The notes: a model not told the origin generated them from the letters alone. DNA of 64,000 bases from an uncultured bacterium (GCA_902775025.1 CACYKP010000008.1:1-64000); one strand, 5' to 3'; shown: positions 8,957 through 19,061, counted from the first letter of the stretch. Program-made: numbers and translations.

Positions 8957-10036
8957 TTATGCATTATTTTTTTTAGAAGACTTTATATCATTTGATAAAT
9001 TGTTAAGCTTAGATATTTTCTCAGCATGGCTATTTAAAAACTGCATAAAATCAGAAGATATTGTTACCATCTCTTCATCTATACTGCCCAGTTTTTCTAT
9101 AATATCACTTTGCTTTTGAGCATTGTTGTTAATGGCTTCTAACGAATCTAGAACTTCTTTAATTAATACAAGTAAAGTTTCAGAATCAGAAGAAAGAGTA
9201 TTTATATCTCTTACAACAGACTCAATTTCCTTAGTGCCTTCTTCTGTAGCCATTACGGTAGAGTTAGTTGTGTATTGTATATTGCTTGTAAGCGACGTAA
9301 TTTTTGTAATTGCCTGCTTCGATTCATCTGCAAGCTTTCTGATTTCACCTGCAACTACTGCAAAACCCTTACCATGTTCACCGGCTCTTGCCGCTTCAAC
9401 TGCGGCGTTAAGTGCAAGCATATTGGTTTGTTCAGCGATATCATCAACAACACTGATTGTACTTCCGATTTGTTGAGAATGTTCTGAAAGTTCAAGGATT
9501 AATTCTGCAATCATTTGAATTTTTTGTCTTAAAACAAGCATTTTTTCTGCATTAGCAGAAATAAAATCATGCTCCTTCTGTGAAAAATTTATCGATTGGC
9601 TTATTTGCTTTTCTGTATTTTTTGACATTGTAACAGAATCTTCTGATATAACTTTTAATTTATCTAACAAATTTGACATTGCTTTATTGTTAGAAGATAT
9701 TGTTTCAAATTTTATTTTTTGGTTATTAACAGATTCCAAAACTTGTTCTGTTGCTGCAAGAATTGATGCGGATTGTTGATTAAAAGATTGTTGTATAATT
9801 TTTGCAATCCAATGTTTTGTAATAAAAATTGACAAAAAATTAATAACTGTAATCACAGTAATAAATATGAAGATATCGTATGGTGCAATTTTCTTTGTAA
9901 TTGCAAAAATTAAAAATAATATGATTGATAAAATAAAAACACCTATATCGATAAAACATTTTATATTAAATTTTTGTTCTAAATCAGAATGCCATTCTCT
10001 ATCCACTTCTGCTCTCCTATAGTTTTTTTTAAACAT
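8957..10036 (-). CDS. Methyl-accepting-type chemoreceptor without periplasmic domain
   Basis: Chemoreceptor of 359 aa feeding the adjacent CheA. Two closely spaced membrane segments at about residues 28-47 and 53-72 leave only a few residues outside, so there is no periplasmic sensor. The rest is a long coiled coil with the signalling hairpin tip [19 protein letters not shown] and [16 protein letters not shown]. No HAMP domain is obvious. The signal must come through the membrane, the cytoplasmic linker or partner proteins. Adaptation by methylation cannot be assumed because no CheR/CheB lies nearby. Confidence 0.93.
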   Translation of the reverse strand: MFKKNYRRAEVDREWHSDLEQKFNIKCFIDIGVFILSIILFLIFAITKKIAPYDIFIFITVITVINFLSIFITKHWIAKIIQQSFNQQSASILAATEQVLESVNNQKIKFETISSNNKAMSNLLDKLKVISEDSVTMSKNTEKQISQSINFSQKEHDFISANAEKMLVLRQKIQMIAELILELSEHSQQIGSTISVVDDIAEQTNMLALNAAVEAARAGEHGKGFAVVAGEIRKLADESKQAITKITSLTSNIQYTTNSTVMATEEGTKEIESVVRDINTLSSDSETLLVLIKEVLDSLEAINNNAQKQSDIIEKLGSIDEEMVTISSDFMQFLNSHAEKISKLNNLSNDIKSSKKNNA

Positions 10037-10091
10037 TTATTATATAATTATCTTATACTAAAACTTGAGAAATTGGAATATATTAATAAAT

Positions 10092-11558
10092 ATGACTGTT
10101 AAAATTTTATTGGTAGAAGATAGTGATTCACAGCGAGAATTTTTAAAAGAGGGGCTTTCTAACCACGGATTTGAAGTAGAAATTGCAAGAAATGGTGCAG
10201 AAGGATACAAAAAACTTTTTGAGTATGTTCCGGACTTGGTCATTTCTGATATAATGATGCCCGCAATAGACGGTTACCAGCTATGCAGACTAATAAAAAA
10301 TAAAGACGAAACCAAAAAAATTCCGGTTATACTTTTAACCATGCTGGATAAAAAAATAGATAGTTTTTGGGGGAAAAAGGCAGGAGCACAATTATTTCTG
10401 TCAAAATCAATTGATATAGAGGAGCTTATTAAAAATATTAATGCGACATTAAGACGGTATCCCGTAACAGCAGAGTATAAGGCAGCAATGACCGCGCAAA
10501 TCTCAGGAGATAACTCAGCACAATCACAATTAAATGTAATTCTTAATGATTTATTGTTAAAATCAGTTTTTGCCAATGAATTTCGTAATTTGAGCGACTT
10601 TTTAAATTATGAAAGAATTTTAGTAGAAAAGTTATTTTCTTTGTTGAGTTCTTTTGTAGAATACCACGTTGCAGGGGTTTATTTTGCATCGCCGGATAAC
10701 TTTTCAGAAAATATTTTATACATAGATACTTTAGGAAGAAATCTTTCGAAAAATCTTCTTTCCGATATCCAGTATGATTTTTTTAGAAAACTGGAAGAAA
10801 TAAAACCCATTAGAGACAACAAGTTTGAAGTTGTAAGAATGTTATTGGGAAAAGAAATGGATTATTCTTTTAACGATATGAAGTCAAAAATTATCATCCC
10901 TTTGGTATTCGATAAAAAACTTATCGGCGGAATTTGTTTCTATACTCGTTCCGATACAGATTATGCATCATTTAGATTCTTTGATATTATGATTAGCGAA
11001 CTTCTTGCTATCTTCAAGATGAAATATCAATACACCGAAAAAGAATTTATGTCCGTTCTTGACGGTTTGACTGGACTGTATAACAGACGCCAGTTTGAGC
11101 TTGGTTTGGAACAAGAATTCAATCGTACAAAACGTCATCCTGCTGATTTTAGCTTGGCAATATTAGATATCGACTTCTTTAAAAAGGTTAATGATACATA
11201 CGGGCATCAATACGGTGATTATGTTCTAAAAACAGTGTCCGACTTAATGAAATCGTCTTTCAGAAAAACCGATTTGTTATACAGATACGGCGGTGAAGAG
11301 CTTGTAATGATAATGCCTGAAACAAACATTGAAGGTGCATTAATTCCGGTTCAAAGGTTGCGCAAGGCTATAGAAGATTACGCTTTTGAATATAATGGTG
11401 TTAAAGCAAAAGTAACTGCAAGTATAGGTTTAACTATGAACTTCATTGAGTTTAAGAACGCTACTGAGCTTCTTAAATCCGCAGACGAAGCTTTGTATAA
11501 AGCTAAAGAAAGCGGCAGAAACAGGGTAATTATTCACGAAGGAAATGCTCATGATTAG
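10092..11558 (+). CDS. Response regulator with GAF-like linker and GGDEF diguanylate cyclase
   Basis: Likely output of the array: phosphorylation controls cyclic di-GMP synthesis. Residues 1-120 form a receiver (LLVEDSDS, phospho-site D53 in VISDIMMP). A GAF-like region spans about 170-330, and the GGDEF domain runs from about 330 to the end. The active site reads GGEEL at 400-404, and an RxxD inhibitory site (R391-D394) stands five residues before it, so activity and product inhibition both look intact. ATG 10092 was chosen; a TTG at 10065 would add nine residues. It overlaps the tandem CheW gene by 8 bp. Confidence 0.93.
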   Translation: MTVKILLVEDSDSQREFLKEGLSNHGFEVEIARNGAEGYKKLFEYVPDLVISDIMMPAIDGYQLCRLIKNKDETKKIPVILLTMLDKKIDSFWGKKAGAQLFLSKSIDIEELIKNINATLRRYPVTAEYKAAMTAQISGDNSAQSQLNVILNDLLLKSVFANEFRNLSDFLNYERILVEKLFSLLSSFVEYHVAGVYFASPDNFSENILYIDTLGRNLSKNLLSDIQYDFFRKLEEIKPIRDNKFEVVRMLLGKEMDYSFNDMKSKIIIPLVFDKKLIGGICFYTRSDTDYASFRFFDIMISELLAIFKMKYQYTEKEFMSVLDGLTGLYNRRQFELGLEQEFNRTKRHPADFSLAILDIDFFKKVNDTYGHQYGDYVLKTVSDLMKSSFRKTDLLYRYGGEELVMIMPETNIEGALIPVQRLRKAIEDYAFEYNGVKAKVTASIGLTMNFIEFKNATELLKSADEALYKAKESGRNRVIIHEGNAHD

Positions 11559-12561
11559 TGATATAAGTTATATTGAACAGAAAAAAAATACTCATCTGTG
11601 CTTTAAGCTGGGAACAAGTCAGTATGCCGTGAATACGTCTAATGTACTTGAGATAATGAAGCTCCCTGCTCTTGATTATCCTCAAAAGCTGCCCAATAAT
11701 ATCATTGGACTTTTAAAATATAATAATTTTGTGATTAACGTAATTGATATACGTTTTTATTTGAATATTGAAGTTACACCATATACTGCAAATAGTGAAC
11801 TGTTAATCGTAAAGACGGACGAAACAATTTTCGGTATTATAACAGATAAGGTTATTGGGATTGTTCCGTTTGAGTCTTCAAGAATTGATACAATACCTTT
11901 TGTTGATAATAAAACGATTATTGATTCAATTTATAAAGAAAACCAAAATACAGTATTTATTATAAACATATATTCAATAGAAAATTTGTTAAAACAAACA
12001 GTCAACGTAGATAATGTAGATATTCAAGCACTTTTTCCAAGTGATGCAGCTTCTGTTTCCATAATGAAACATAGAATGCAGGAAATTACAGAGAAATCAA
12101 CTCTTTCCCTAATGAGTGAAGGTTTACATACAAAGAAAAAATTAATATCTTTTAACTTGAATAATGATTTATACTGCATAGAATTGGATTATGTAAAAGA
12201 GGTTTTGAAAGATACAACAATCACAAATGTACCTGGTACTCCTGATTTTGTGGAAGGAATTATGAATTTGCGAGGAGATTATATAACTGTAATCAATATA
12301 AAGAAATTTTTAAATATCAATAAAGAAGATAAAAAAACTGATATAGAGAAAAACCCTGTTATTATAGTTAATGCAAATGATATGGTACTGGCTTTTTTAA
12401 TTGATAAAATTAATGAGTTATTTGAAGTGCAGGAAGATAAAATTATGGGTTCAGGCGAAAGCTATTTTGCAAGTGAATTTATACTGAACGATGTTCCGTA
12501 CACAATTCTTAACATAGAGAAAATATTCACCGACAAGCGCATTATCGTTACTGATATGTAA
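11551..12561 (+). CDS. Tandem CheW-domain coupling protein
   Basis: Adaptor joining receptors to CheA. Two CheW-like domains are present: a divergent one at about residues 10-150 (VLEIMKLPALDYPQKLP) and a canonical one at about 190-335 (VKEVLKDTTITNVPGTP followed by GIMNLRGDYITVINIKKFL). Start at ATG 11551, which has GAAGGAA 7 bases upstream; ATG 11545 sits directly on the Shine-Dalgarno. Translation is coupled to the cyclase gene, whose stop overlaps. The two domains could replace the separate WspB and WspD couplers of Wsp systems. Confidence 0.88.
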   Translation: MISDISYIEQKKNTHLCFKLGTSQYAVNTSNVLEIMKLPALDYPQKLPNNIIGLLKYNNFVINVIDIRFYLNIEVTPYTANSELLIVKTDETIFGIITDKVIGIVPFESSRIDTIPFVDNKTIIDSIYKENQNTVFIINIYSIENLLKQTVNVDNVDIQALFPSDAASVSIMKHRMQEITEKSTLSLMSEGLHTKKKLISFNLNNDLYCIELDYVKEVLKDTTITNVPGTPDFVEGIMNLRGDYITVINIKKFLNINKEDKKTDIEKNPVIIVNANDMVLAFLIDKINELFEVQEDKIMGSGESYFASEFILNDVPYTILNIEKIFTDKRIIVTDM

Positions 12562-12613
12562 TTCACATAAATAATGTATAGTTAGATTTTATATAATATG
12601 CTACAATCGATGT

Positions 12614-15046
12614 ATGAAGCATTATACTAAAAGAACAATAGCGTTGTGTTTAGCATCGTTAGTAACTGTTGTGGGGGCTTTTGGAGCAGAAAATTATCAA
12701 AATAATTTAATGTCCTTGAAGATAAATAATGGTTCCGGCGGTTATGTTAGTATGACTGCGTATACAGAGAAACCATATAACCTTCCGATAAAAATAATGA
12801 GAAATGATGCTAATACTTATATATTAGTATTCCCCGGAACGGGTTGCGAAGCAAAACTTCCTAAACTTTCCAATTATGAAAACATTGAGAGTATTGGTAT
12901 ATCAACTTTTCCATATACTTATGAAAGAGAAGGATACACACAAATTACAATAAAAACTATTGGTGCACCTAACCTAAAAGCAAGCACTATGCTTTTTATA
13001 CCGGAAAAAAAGTCTGATATAAATGAATCTAAAGTAATTGAAGATAAAAAAGTTAATGAACAAAAATCCAGCTACTGGGATTCACATGAGGTTAGCGAGA
13101 CTTCATCTGAAGAATCAAGAGAAGTAAATAATGCAAGAAATATTACAACATCTAAAACACAAATAGATAAAACCGTCGAGGACAATAATACAAATAAAGC
13201 TCCTACAGAAACTGCCAATAACACTGCACCTCAGTATAATCCGGAGGACTATAATAACCTAGGCTCTGTATCCGAGCATACCACAGCAATAATATGCGTA
13301 TTTGTTCTTATTTTGTTAATCGGCTTTATAATGATGGTCGGCAAGGATAAAATGGCAGGTGTTGTAGGTGATAATAATGAATTTGACTTGGAAGATCAAG
13401 AAGATAAAAAAAACAAAAAAACATCAAAAACAAAAAAAATACGCAAAACAATTAACAAATTAGATAAAACGTATCAAGCATCCAGACATAAAGAAAGCAA
13501 TATCGTACGTAACACAGAATTTGCTGATGATATTGAACAAGATAAGCCGCAGATGGAAGAACAAGTTGATATAACTCCTCAAGAAGTAGTAGATTTAGAT
13601 GTTCTTTATCAGGAAAAAACTCTGCAAAAAGAAGCAGAAACAGATGATTTAGCTGAATTATTAAATGAATTTACTTTTGATGAAGAGCCTGAAGTTTCGG
13701 AGGAAACCCCCTTCAATGAAGAATTGTATCAAGAAATAATTAACAATAACAATATACAATTTTCTAAGTCTGATATTGATAGAATAAACCAGTTAATGCA
13801 ATTAGAAATAACGCCGGAAACGATTGATAATCTCAATCAATATATAAAAGCTGTTGCATCAAAGCCTAAAAAGCAGACAAAATCACAAATTTTAAATAAT
13901 CTTTTAACAACATATTCTATATCGCAAAATATCAGTTTTTCCAAAGAAGATGTAGAAGCAATGAAAAAGATTATGAATGTTGAGTTGGACAGTTCATTTA
14001 TAACTGATTTATCAACAAATCCTGCCAGAGTAAAAGAAGTTGAAGAAGAACTTGCTAAACAACATACTAAACCGCATAAAACCTCAGAGGTTTTGACATT
14101 AAATGTAAAGAATTTGCTACCGAATTTATCGCAAGAACTGGAAAAACAGGGTAACAAACCAATAGTATCTGAAGTTAAAAATGATGTAGTATATTATAGC
14201 GAGGGGTATGAAGTCAGCAAATTATCCGTTTCAGAGGAATTAAATAATATTTCTACAGCATTACAATCAAAAGATGATAATGAATATCGTCCTTCTGATT
14301 TCTTGCCAATAGTTGAAAACGGGTATGAGTATTCGACACTTTCAATAAAAAATGAACTTCCTGATTTAGAGGATGTAAAAGCTCATCCTGAAAAATACGC
14401 AGAGAAAAAACAAGAGAAAGTAGAAGTTGATGAAAATGCTCTATTGAACAGCATTTCTAATGTTACATTTAAACCTTTTTATACTGATGTTCAAGAAGAG
14501 TCAAATCAATTTGAGGAATTTGAAATAATAAATTCGGAGTCTGAACAAAACATCGCCGAACAAAGCCATAAACAAGCCTCTTACACTAAAGAGGACAGGG
14601 TTAATGACGATGCAGCAAGACTTTTAAAATTAATTGAAACGCAACAAACGCAACGTGCATTAAAAAAACATGCTTTAGAAGAAGCTAGGGAATTCAAAAA
14701 AGAATTACAAAAAGCATCAAAAAGAAATGAAGAGGTTAAAGATTCTCCACAGATTATTTTTGAGTTTGAAGGGCAAAAATATATTTTGTTAAAGACTTCT
14801 TCTTGCGGTGATAGTGCAGAATGTAATTTGACACAGTCTGAAGACGGATATAATATTTTCGGATATATAAACGGGAAGCGAAGCATCTTAAAACACTATG
14901 ATTCACTAAAAACTACAAACATGCAATTAAGAGAAAGCGAAAAAGATAACAATGGCAATGTTCAGTATTTAGTTAGAATAGGAAATCATAAATTTATAAT
15001 AAAAATAACGGATGATAACATGGAGTTTGTAATGGATTTATGTTAA
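12614..15046 (+). CDS. Large unknown membrane protein with long acidic cytoplasmic region
   Basis: Not assigned to a family. An N-terminal signal peptide (residues 1-25) is followed by a beta-rich region at about 28-130 reminiscent of an AMIN-type periplasmic domain, a Ser/Thr/Asn-rich linker, and a membrane segment at about 223-242. About 570 residues follow, rich in Glu, Lys, Asn and Gln, and a small folded region ends the protein (about 710-810). The topology suggests a periplasmic sensor or binding head joined to a disordered cytoplasmic arm. The stop overlaps the start of the lipoprotein gene at 15040, so the two are coupled. Confidence 0.7.
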   Translation: MKHYTKRTIALCLASLVTVVGAFGAENYQNNLMSLKINNGSGGYVSMTAYTEKPYNLPIKIMRNDANTYILVFPGTGCEAKLPKLSNYENIESIGISTFPYTYEREGYTQITIKTIGAPNLKASTMLFIPEKKSDINESKVIEDKKVNEQKSSYWDSHEVSETSSEESREVNNARNITTSKTQIDKTVEDNNTNKAPTETANNTAPQYNPEDYNNLGSVSEHTTAIICVFVLILLIGFIMMVGKDKMAGVVGDNNEFDLEDQEDKKNKKTSKTKKIRKTINKLDKTYQASRHKESNIVRNTEFADDIEQDKPQMEEQVDITPQEVVDLDVLYQEKTLQKEAETDDLAELLNEFTFDEEPEVSEETPFNEELYQEIINNNNIQFSKSDIDRINQLMQLEITPETIDNLNQYIKAVASKPKKQTKSQILNNLLTTYSISQNISFSKEDVEAMKKIMNVELDSSFITDLSTNPARVKEVEEELAKQHTKPHKTSEVLTLNVKNLLPNLSQELEKQGNKPIVSEVKNDVVYYSEGYEVSKLSVSEELNNISTALQSKDDNEYRPSDFLPIVENGYEYSTLSIKNELPDLEDVKAHPEKYAEKKQEKVEVDENALLNSISNVTFKPFYTDVQEESNQFEEFEIINSESEQNIAEQSHKQASYTKEDRVNDDAARLLKLIETQQTQRALKKHALEEAREFKKELQKASKRNEEVKDSPQIIFEFEGQKYILLKTSSCGDSAECNLTQSEDGYNIFGYINGKRSILKHYDSLKTTNMQLRESEKDNNGNVQYLVRIGNHKFIIKITDDNMEFVMDLC

Positions 15047-16053
15047 AAAGACTATTAATCCTTTTTATTATTCCATTTATATTGTGTGCCTGTTCACACA
15101 GTAATGTTGAAGAAATTAGTTTTTCTTCTTGGGGTTCCGTTACTGAAACTCAGATATTAAGCAAGTTAATTACCGATTATGAAAAACAAAATCCTGATAT
15201 AAAAATTAATTTTATACATATCCCGCAAAATTATTTTCAAAAAATTCATCTTCTTTTTGCATCTAACACCGCACCTGATATTATTTTTATCAACAATCTG
15301 TACTTACCGCTCTACTCTAATAAATTAGAGGATTTGAGTGCTTATGCTAATGAAAGTTTTTTTTACCCCCAAGCTCTTAAAGCATTGAGTTATAACGGCA
15401 AACTATTTGCTATTCCGAGAGATATTTCAAATTTTGTAATTTATTATAACAAAGATATAACAGGAGAAATTAACCCGAATTGGAATTTTGATGATTTCAA
15501 AAAAATAATAGAAAAATCAACAAACTCAAAGCATTATGGTATAAGTTATGAACGTGATATTTATTGGGCATCTCCTTATACATTAACATTGGGATTTGAT
15601 GAAGGAATAAAATATTATAAAGGAATAGAAGGAAAGTTTGCTCCGACTCCGGCACAAGTGGGAAGTTCGACTCTTGCTCAAATGTTTTTAGACGGCAAAC
15701 TTGGTTTGTACTTGTCAGGAAGATGGATGTACCCAAAAATCAGCGAAACTTCAAAATTCCCTTTTGGAGTTGTAACATTCCCAGGAACAGTCTCTGCTGA
15801 TGCTTCCGGCTGGGCAATATCAAAAAATTCTAAACACAAAGATGCTTCAATAAAATTTGTTAAGTATCTTTCTTCAAAAGAGAGCATAGACTATTTCACT
15901 AAATCGGGTTTAATTGTTCCTGCAAGAATAGACTGTTCTGAAGGAATCAAAGAAAAAGCTTTTTTGGAGGCAATCAAAAAATCTGTTCCCAATAATGTTG
16001 ATAAGAATTTTAGTAAAAAAAGAGATGAATTGAATAAAAAATTGTTTAATTAA
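15040..16053 (+). CDS. Extracellular solute-binding lipoprotein, sugar ABC type
   Basis: Captures a ligand, probably a sugar or oligosaccharide, for an ABC importer. It has an N-terminal lipoprotein signal ending LCAC (lipid-modified Cys at about 18). The body has the family 1 binding-protein pattern: SWGSVTE, INFIHIPQNYFQKI, APDIIFINN, and a C-terminal SGWAISKNSKHKDASIKFVK helix. At 337 residues it is shorter than the usual 400-430. Its ATG overlaps the previous stop. No permease or ATPase is adjacent; the only permease in the window is at 29403. Confidence 0.85.
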   Translation: MLKRLLILFIIPFILCACSHSNVEEISFSSWGSVTETQILSKLITDYEKQNPDIKINFIHIPQNYFQKIHLLFASNTAPDIIFINNLYLPLYSNKLEDLSAYANESFFYPQALKALSYNGKLFAIPRDISNFVIYYNKDITGEINPNWNFDDFKKIIEKSTNSKHYGISYERDIYWASPYTLTLGFDEGIKYYKGIEGKFAPTPAQVGSSTLAQMFLDGKLGLYLSGRWMYPKISETSKFPFGVVTFPGTVSADASGWAISKNSKHKDASIKFVKYLSSKESIDYFTKSGLIVPARIDCSEGIKEKAFLEAIKKSVPNNVDKNFSKKRDELNKKLFN

Positions 16054-16095
16054 ACCGTTATTTATGGTATTCTTATTCCAAAAGGGAGTATAAAA

Positions 16096-16821
16096 ATGGA
16101 TAGAAATGTTATTTGCATCAAATGGGGAACAAAGTTTGGACCGGAGTATGTTAACAAGCTGTACAAAATGGTAGAAAGAAACTTAACTCTGCCGCATAGA
16201 TTTGTTTGTTTTACGGATAATGCCGAAGGTATTGTTGAAGGAGTTGAGATTAGACCTTTACCCGAACTTAATGATGAAGGGATTCCTGACAGAATGTGGA
16301 AAAAATTGGGGCTTTTTGCTAATCCTTTGTCAGATTTAACAGGTACTGCTCTGTTTTTAGACCTTGATATTATTATAAGAAGCTCACTCGATCCGTTTTT
16401 TGAGGTGGAAGGCAGCTTTTTAATCTCTAAAGATTACGATTTTCCTCACGATATTATAGGAAATTCTTCTGTTTTTCGTTTTGAAGTCGGTAAACACCCT
16501 GAAATTATTGAACATTTCTATCAGGAAGGTTTAACAATAAGAGAAAGATATAAAAACGAACAGGCATTTTTATCTTATGAAATGGATAGAAAAGGACTGC
16601 TGAAATATTGGCCAAAAGATTGGGTGGTAAGCTTTAAACGTCAATGCTTGCATAAATTCCCTATGTGTTGGTTTAAAGTTCCGAGAGATCCTGAAGAAGC
16701 TAAAATTCTTATCTTCCACGGAAAACCGAACCCTGAACAAGCTTATAGAGGTTACTTCGGTAAAATGGGCTTCAGATATATCAAACCTACAAAGTGGCTT
16801 GATAAATATTGGGAAGGGTAA
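16096..16821 (+). CDS. Glycosyltransferase-like protein
   Basis: Cytoplasmic protein of 241 aa with a GT-A-like pattern. ICIKWGTKFGPEYVNKLYKM opens the sequence, RFVCFTDN follows, and then LFLDLDIIIRSSL, whose D-L-D matches a DxD metal/nucleotide-sugar site. FHGKPNP near the end resembles the closing motif of GT8-like enzymes. A GGGAG Shine-Dalgarno precedes the ATG. The sugar donor and acceptor are unknown. It ends just before a hairpin shared with the convergent gene. Confidence 0.7.
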   Translation: MDRNVICIKWGTKFGPEYVNKLYKMVERNLTLPHRFVCFTDNAEGIVEGVEIRPLPELNDEGIPDRMWKKLGLFANPLSDLTGTALFLDLDIIIRSSLDPFFEVEGSFLISKDYDFPHDIIGNSSVFRFEVGKHPEIIEHFYQEGLTIRERYKNEQAFLSYEMDRKGLLKYWPKDWVVSFKRQCLHKFPMCWFKVPRDPEEAKILIFHGKPNPEQAYRGYFGKMGFRYIKPTKWLDKYWEG

Positions 16822-16846
16822 ATATTTTTGTTAGGATAGTTTACAG

Positions 16847-16866
16847 GTCGGCTTTACCAAGCCGAC
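16847..16866. terminator. Hairpin between convergent genes
   Basis: GTCGGCTT and AAGCCGAC form an 8-bp stem with a TACC loop between two genes that converge. There is no long T-tract, so it may be a weak bidirectional terminator or a 3'-end stabilising hairpin. Confidence 0.5.
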
Positions 16867-16880
16867 AATAATACTCTAAA

Positions 16881-17699
16881 CTATAAGCTTAAATAGTATT
16901 CCTTCATTAGTTTTGCATCATCTTCAATATTCGGGCTTTCACATACGATTGCACCTTTAATGTTAAAGTCTTTGAAAGCTTTAAGTAGGTCTTTGTAGTT
17001 CATATCGGATTCTTCAAGGTTAAGGTGTTTCTTTTCACCCTTTGCACCGTATTCAATCCCTGCAATATGTGCGTGAAAATTATCCAAAGCAATTTGACCG
17101 AGTTCATTACCTATTGTTTCAAAGATTTTTGCAAACTCGTCATAAGTATTTGATATGCCGTTATATCTTGCATGCAAATGTGAAAAATCAACGCAAGGAA
17201 GTACTGTTTCAAACTCTTTAGAAAGTCTTACGATTTCTCCTAAATCGCCCCATTGAGTTGCTTTTCCTGTTGTTTCAGGTCTTATCCAAATTTTGTTATT
17301 AACTTTTTTAAGCTCTGTTGTAATAATCTCAATTTTATCTCTAATCTGCTTATAAACACTTTCTTTATCCATACCGAGATAAAAACCTGCATGGAAAGTT
17401 ATACTAAATCCGCCAAGCTCATTTGCGGTTTGTGCGGTTTCAATAATACGCTGAATACTTGCATCAACCTTATCTTCTTCTCTTGCGTTAAGATTTACAT
17501 AAAAAGGTGCGTGAGCCGTAATAACTTTTGTTGTTGCACCGACAACTTCCCTGCTTTTATCACTAATTCTTACACCTCTTACAAATTCAAGTTCAAGTCC
17601 GTCTAAACCCATGTCATCAAGGACTTTAAACCCTGCTTCGTATCCTTTATTCCCTGCTCTTAGCGGAACACCCGCTGTTATAAAATTCAATTTATCCAC
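16881..17699 (-). CDS. Endonuclease IV-like TIM-barrel protein
   Basis: Resembles AP endonuclease family 2 (Nfo-like) or related sugar-phosphate isomerases, which use a metal-lined TIM barrel. Candidate metal ligands appear in ITAHAPFYVNLN, FSITFHAGF, IRPETTG, VDFSHLHAR and NFHAHIAG, in the order expected for endonuclease IV. GTG 17697-17699 has GGAG six bases upstream; the alternative ATG at 17711 lacks one. It is third in an apparent operon behind the formyltransferase. DNA repair is the likely role, but an isomerase is not excluded. Confidence 0.75.
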   Translation of the reverse strand: MDKLNFITAGVPLRAGNKGYEAGFKVLDDMGLDGLELEFVRGVRISDKSREVVGATTKVITAHAPFYVNLNAREEDKVDASIQRIIETAQTANELGGFSITFHAGFYLGMDKESVYKQIRDKIEIITTELKKVNNKIWIRPETTGKATQWGDLGEIVRLSKEFETVLPCVDFSHLHARYNGISNTYDEFAKIFETIGNELGQIALDNFHAHIAGIEYGAKGEKKHLNLEESDMNYKDLLKAFKDFNIKGAIVCESPNIEDDAKLMKEYYLSL

Positions 17700-17721
17700 G
17701 ATACACTCCATTTGTCCAATT

Positions 17722-18663
17722 CTATTTGAATTCTTCACCTATTTTTGGATTGACTATTCTTATAAAATCTTTGCTATCTCCCATAAAGAAACTTCCAAAC
17801 TGCATTACTGTCGGTACAAGAAGTCCCTTAGAGGTTGCAATAAAGAATTTGTCATCTTCGATTTTTGCAATAGTTCCTGCCGGATGCGGAAGGCTGAAAG
17901 CATCAGACGCGACTTCTGCTTTCATAATCTTCATCATATTCCCTCTGAATGTTGTACTTGCTAAAATAAACGGATTTAATGCACGAATAAATCTTTCAAG
18001 CTCCTCTGCTGGTTTTTCGTAATTTATATAAATCTCTTTATTAGACAATCCGTTTCCTGAAATAAATTCACCTTTCGGCTGAGGAATACGAGGTAAAGGC
18101 TGTGTTTCATAGAGCTGTAAAACTTGGAGTAACAGTTCAATACCTATATAGTTTAATTCATTAAAAATTGTTCCCATTGTAGCCTTAGATGGGATGTGAT
18201 AAGGTTTTTGAGCAATAATATCACCTGTATCAAACTCTGTATCCATAAAATGAACAGTTACCCCTGTTTCTGTTTCACCGTTCATAATCACTCTTGAGTA
18301 AGGATTTCCGCCTCTGTATTTTGGGAGCATTGAAGGATGGATATTAATAAAACCATCACGGGTGGCCTCCATCAATACTTTTGGAATTTTGTAGTTGTAT
18401 GAACAAACAACCGCCGCATCAATATCCAGCTCTTTAATTTTTTCTATGAGCTGAGGTTCATCGAGCTCGTCAAAATCAATATAATTAAGTCCTCTTGCCT
18501 GAATAAACATTTTAAAATCTTCATACATATTGTGGTCTTTTTTAGGCCCCATAACTCCAACAATATTTACTCCCGACATCAAAAGTCCGTCAATTCCTAT
18601 ATATGCCATATCAGGAATCCCGACAAATAATATTCTTTTTTTAAATGTCGTTCTGTTAAACAT
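17722..18663 (-). CDS. Formyltransferase, methionyl-tRNA formyltransferase family
   Basis: Formyl-tetrahydrofolate-dependent transferase of 313 aa. The catalytic triad of the family is visible: N107 and H109 in INIHPSMLPKYRGG, and D145 in EFDTGD. A C-terminal domain of the Fmt type follows (about 205-313). It may be the cell's Fmt, or a relative acting on sugars or amino groups; the neighbours do not decide. The start overlaps the stop of the upstream C_GCAxxG gene, indicating translational coupling. Confidence 0.8.
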   Translation of the reverse strand: MFNRTTFKKRILFVGIPDMAYIGIDGLLMSGVNIVGVMGPKKDHNMYEDFKMFIQARGLNYIDFDELDEPQLIEKIKELDIDAAVVCSYNYKIPKVLMEATRDGFINIHPSMLPKYRGGNPYSRVIMNGETETGVTVHFMDTEFDTGDIIAQKPYHIPSKATMGTIFNELNYIGIELLLQVLQLYETQPLPRIPQPKGEFISGNGLSNKEIYINYEKPAEELERFIRALNPFILASTTFRGNMMKIMKAEVASDAFSLPHPAGTIAKIEDDKFFIATSKGLLVPTVMQFGSFFMGDSKDFIRIVNPKIGEEFK

Positions 18664-19061
18664 TAAACCTTAACCTTAATAATTTCTTTAACGATTTTAG
18701 AGCACTCGTCAACCATATTAGCACAATGAGCCTTTCTTTCAGGTGAAGCCATATCCATGCCGGCAGTCAAAACTCTGCAGCAAGTTGCTTTATGATTTTT
18801 CTTAAATTCGGATATAAATTCTTTTGCCTTAATTCTGGCAAGATAATCGTTACCTTCAGAATTATTTTTTCCGAACAGGTAACCTATAATACATTGAGAT
18901 GCACCAATTGCCCCGCAAAGGCATCCTGAGCCCATACCGCCCGAAAAAGATGACACGACAGGAAGAAGCTCCTTTGGAACAATCCCTTCATCAATTGCGC
19001 CCTGCATAACGCTTTCTGCACAGGAGTAACCTTGCTCCATAAAATATTCCACTGCCTTCAT
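18663..19061 (-). CDS. C_GCAxxG_C_C family redox protein
   Basis: Small protein of 132 aa with the family signature: an early Cys (GYSCAESV), then GCLCGAIGASQCIIG, then CCRVL and HCANMV. The spaced cysteines suggest a metal or iron-sulfur site. Members are widespread in anaerobes, often beside redox genes, but their reaction is unknown. First gene of the three-gene minus-strand operon. Confidence 0.9.
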   Translation of the reverse strand: MKAVEYFMEQGYSCAESVMQGAIDEGIVPKELLPVVSSFSGGMGSGCLCGAIGASQCIIGYLFGKNNSEGNDYLARIKAKEFISEFKKNHKATCCRVLTAGMDMASPERKAHCANMVDECSKIVKEIIKVKV

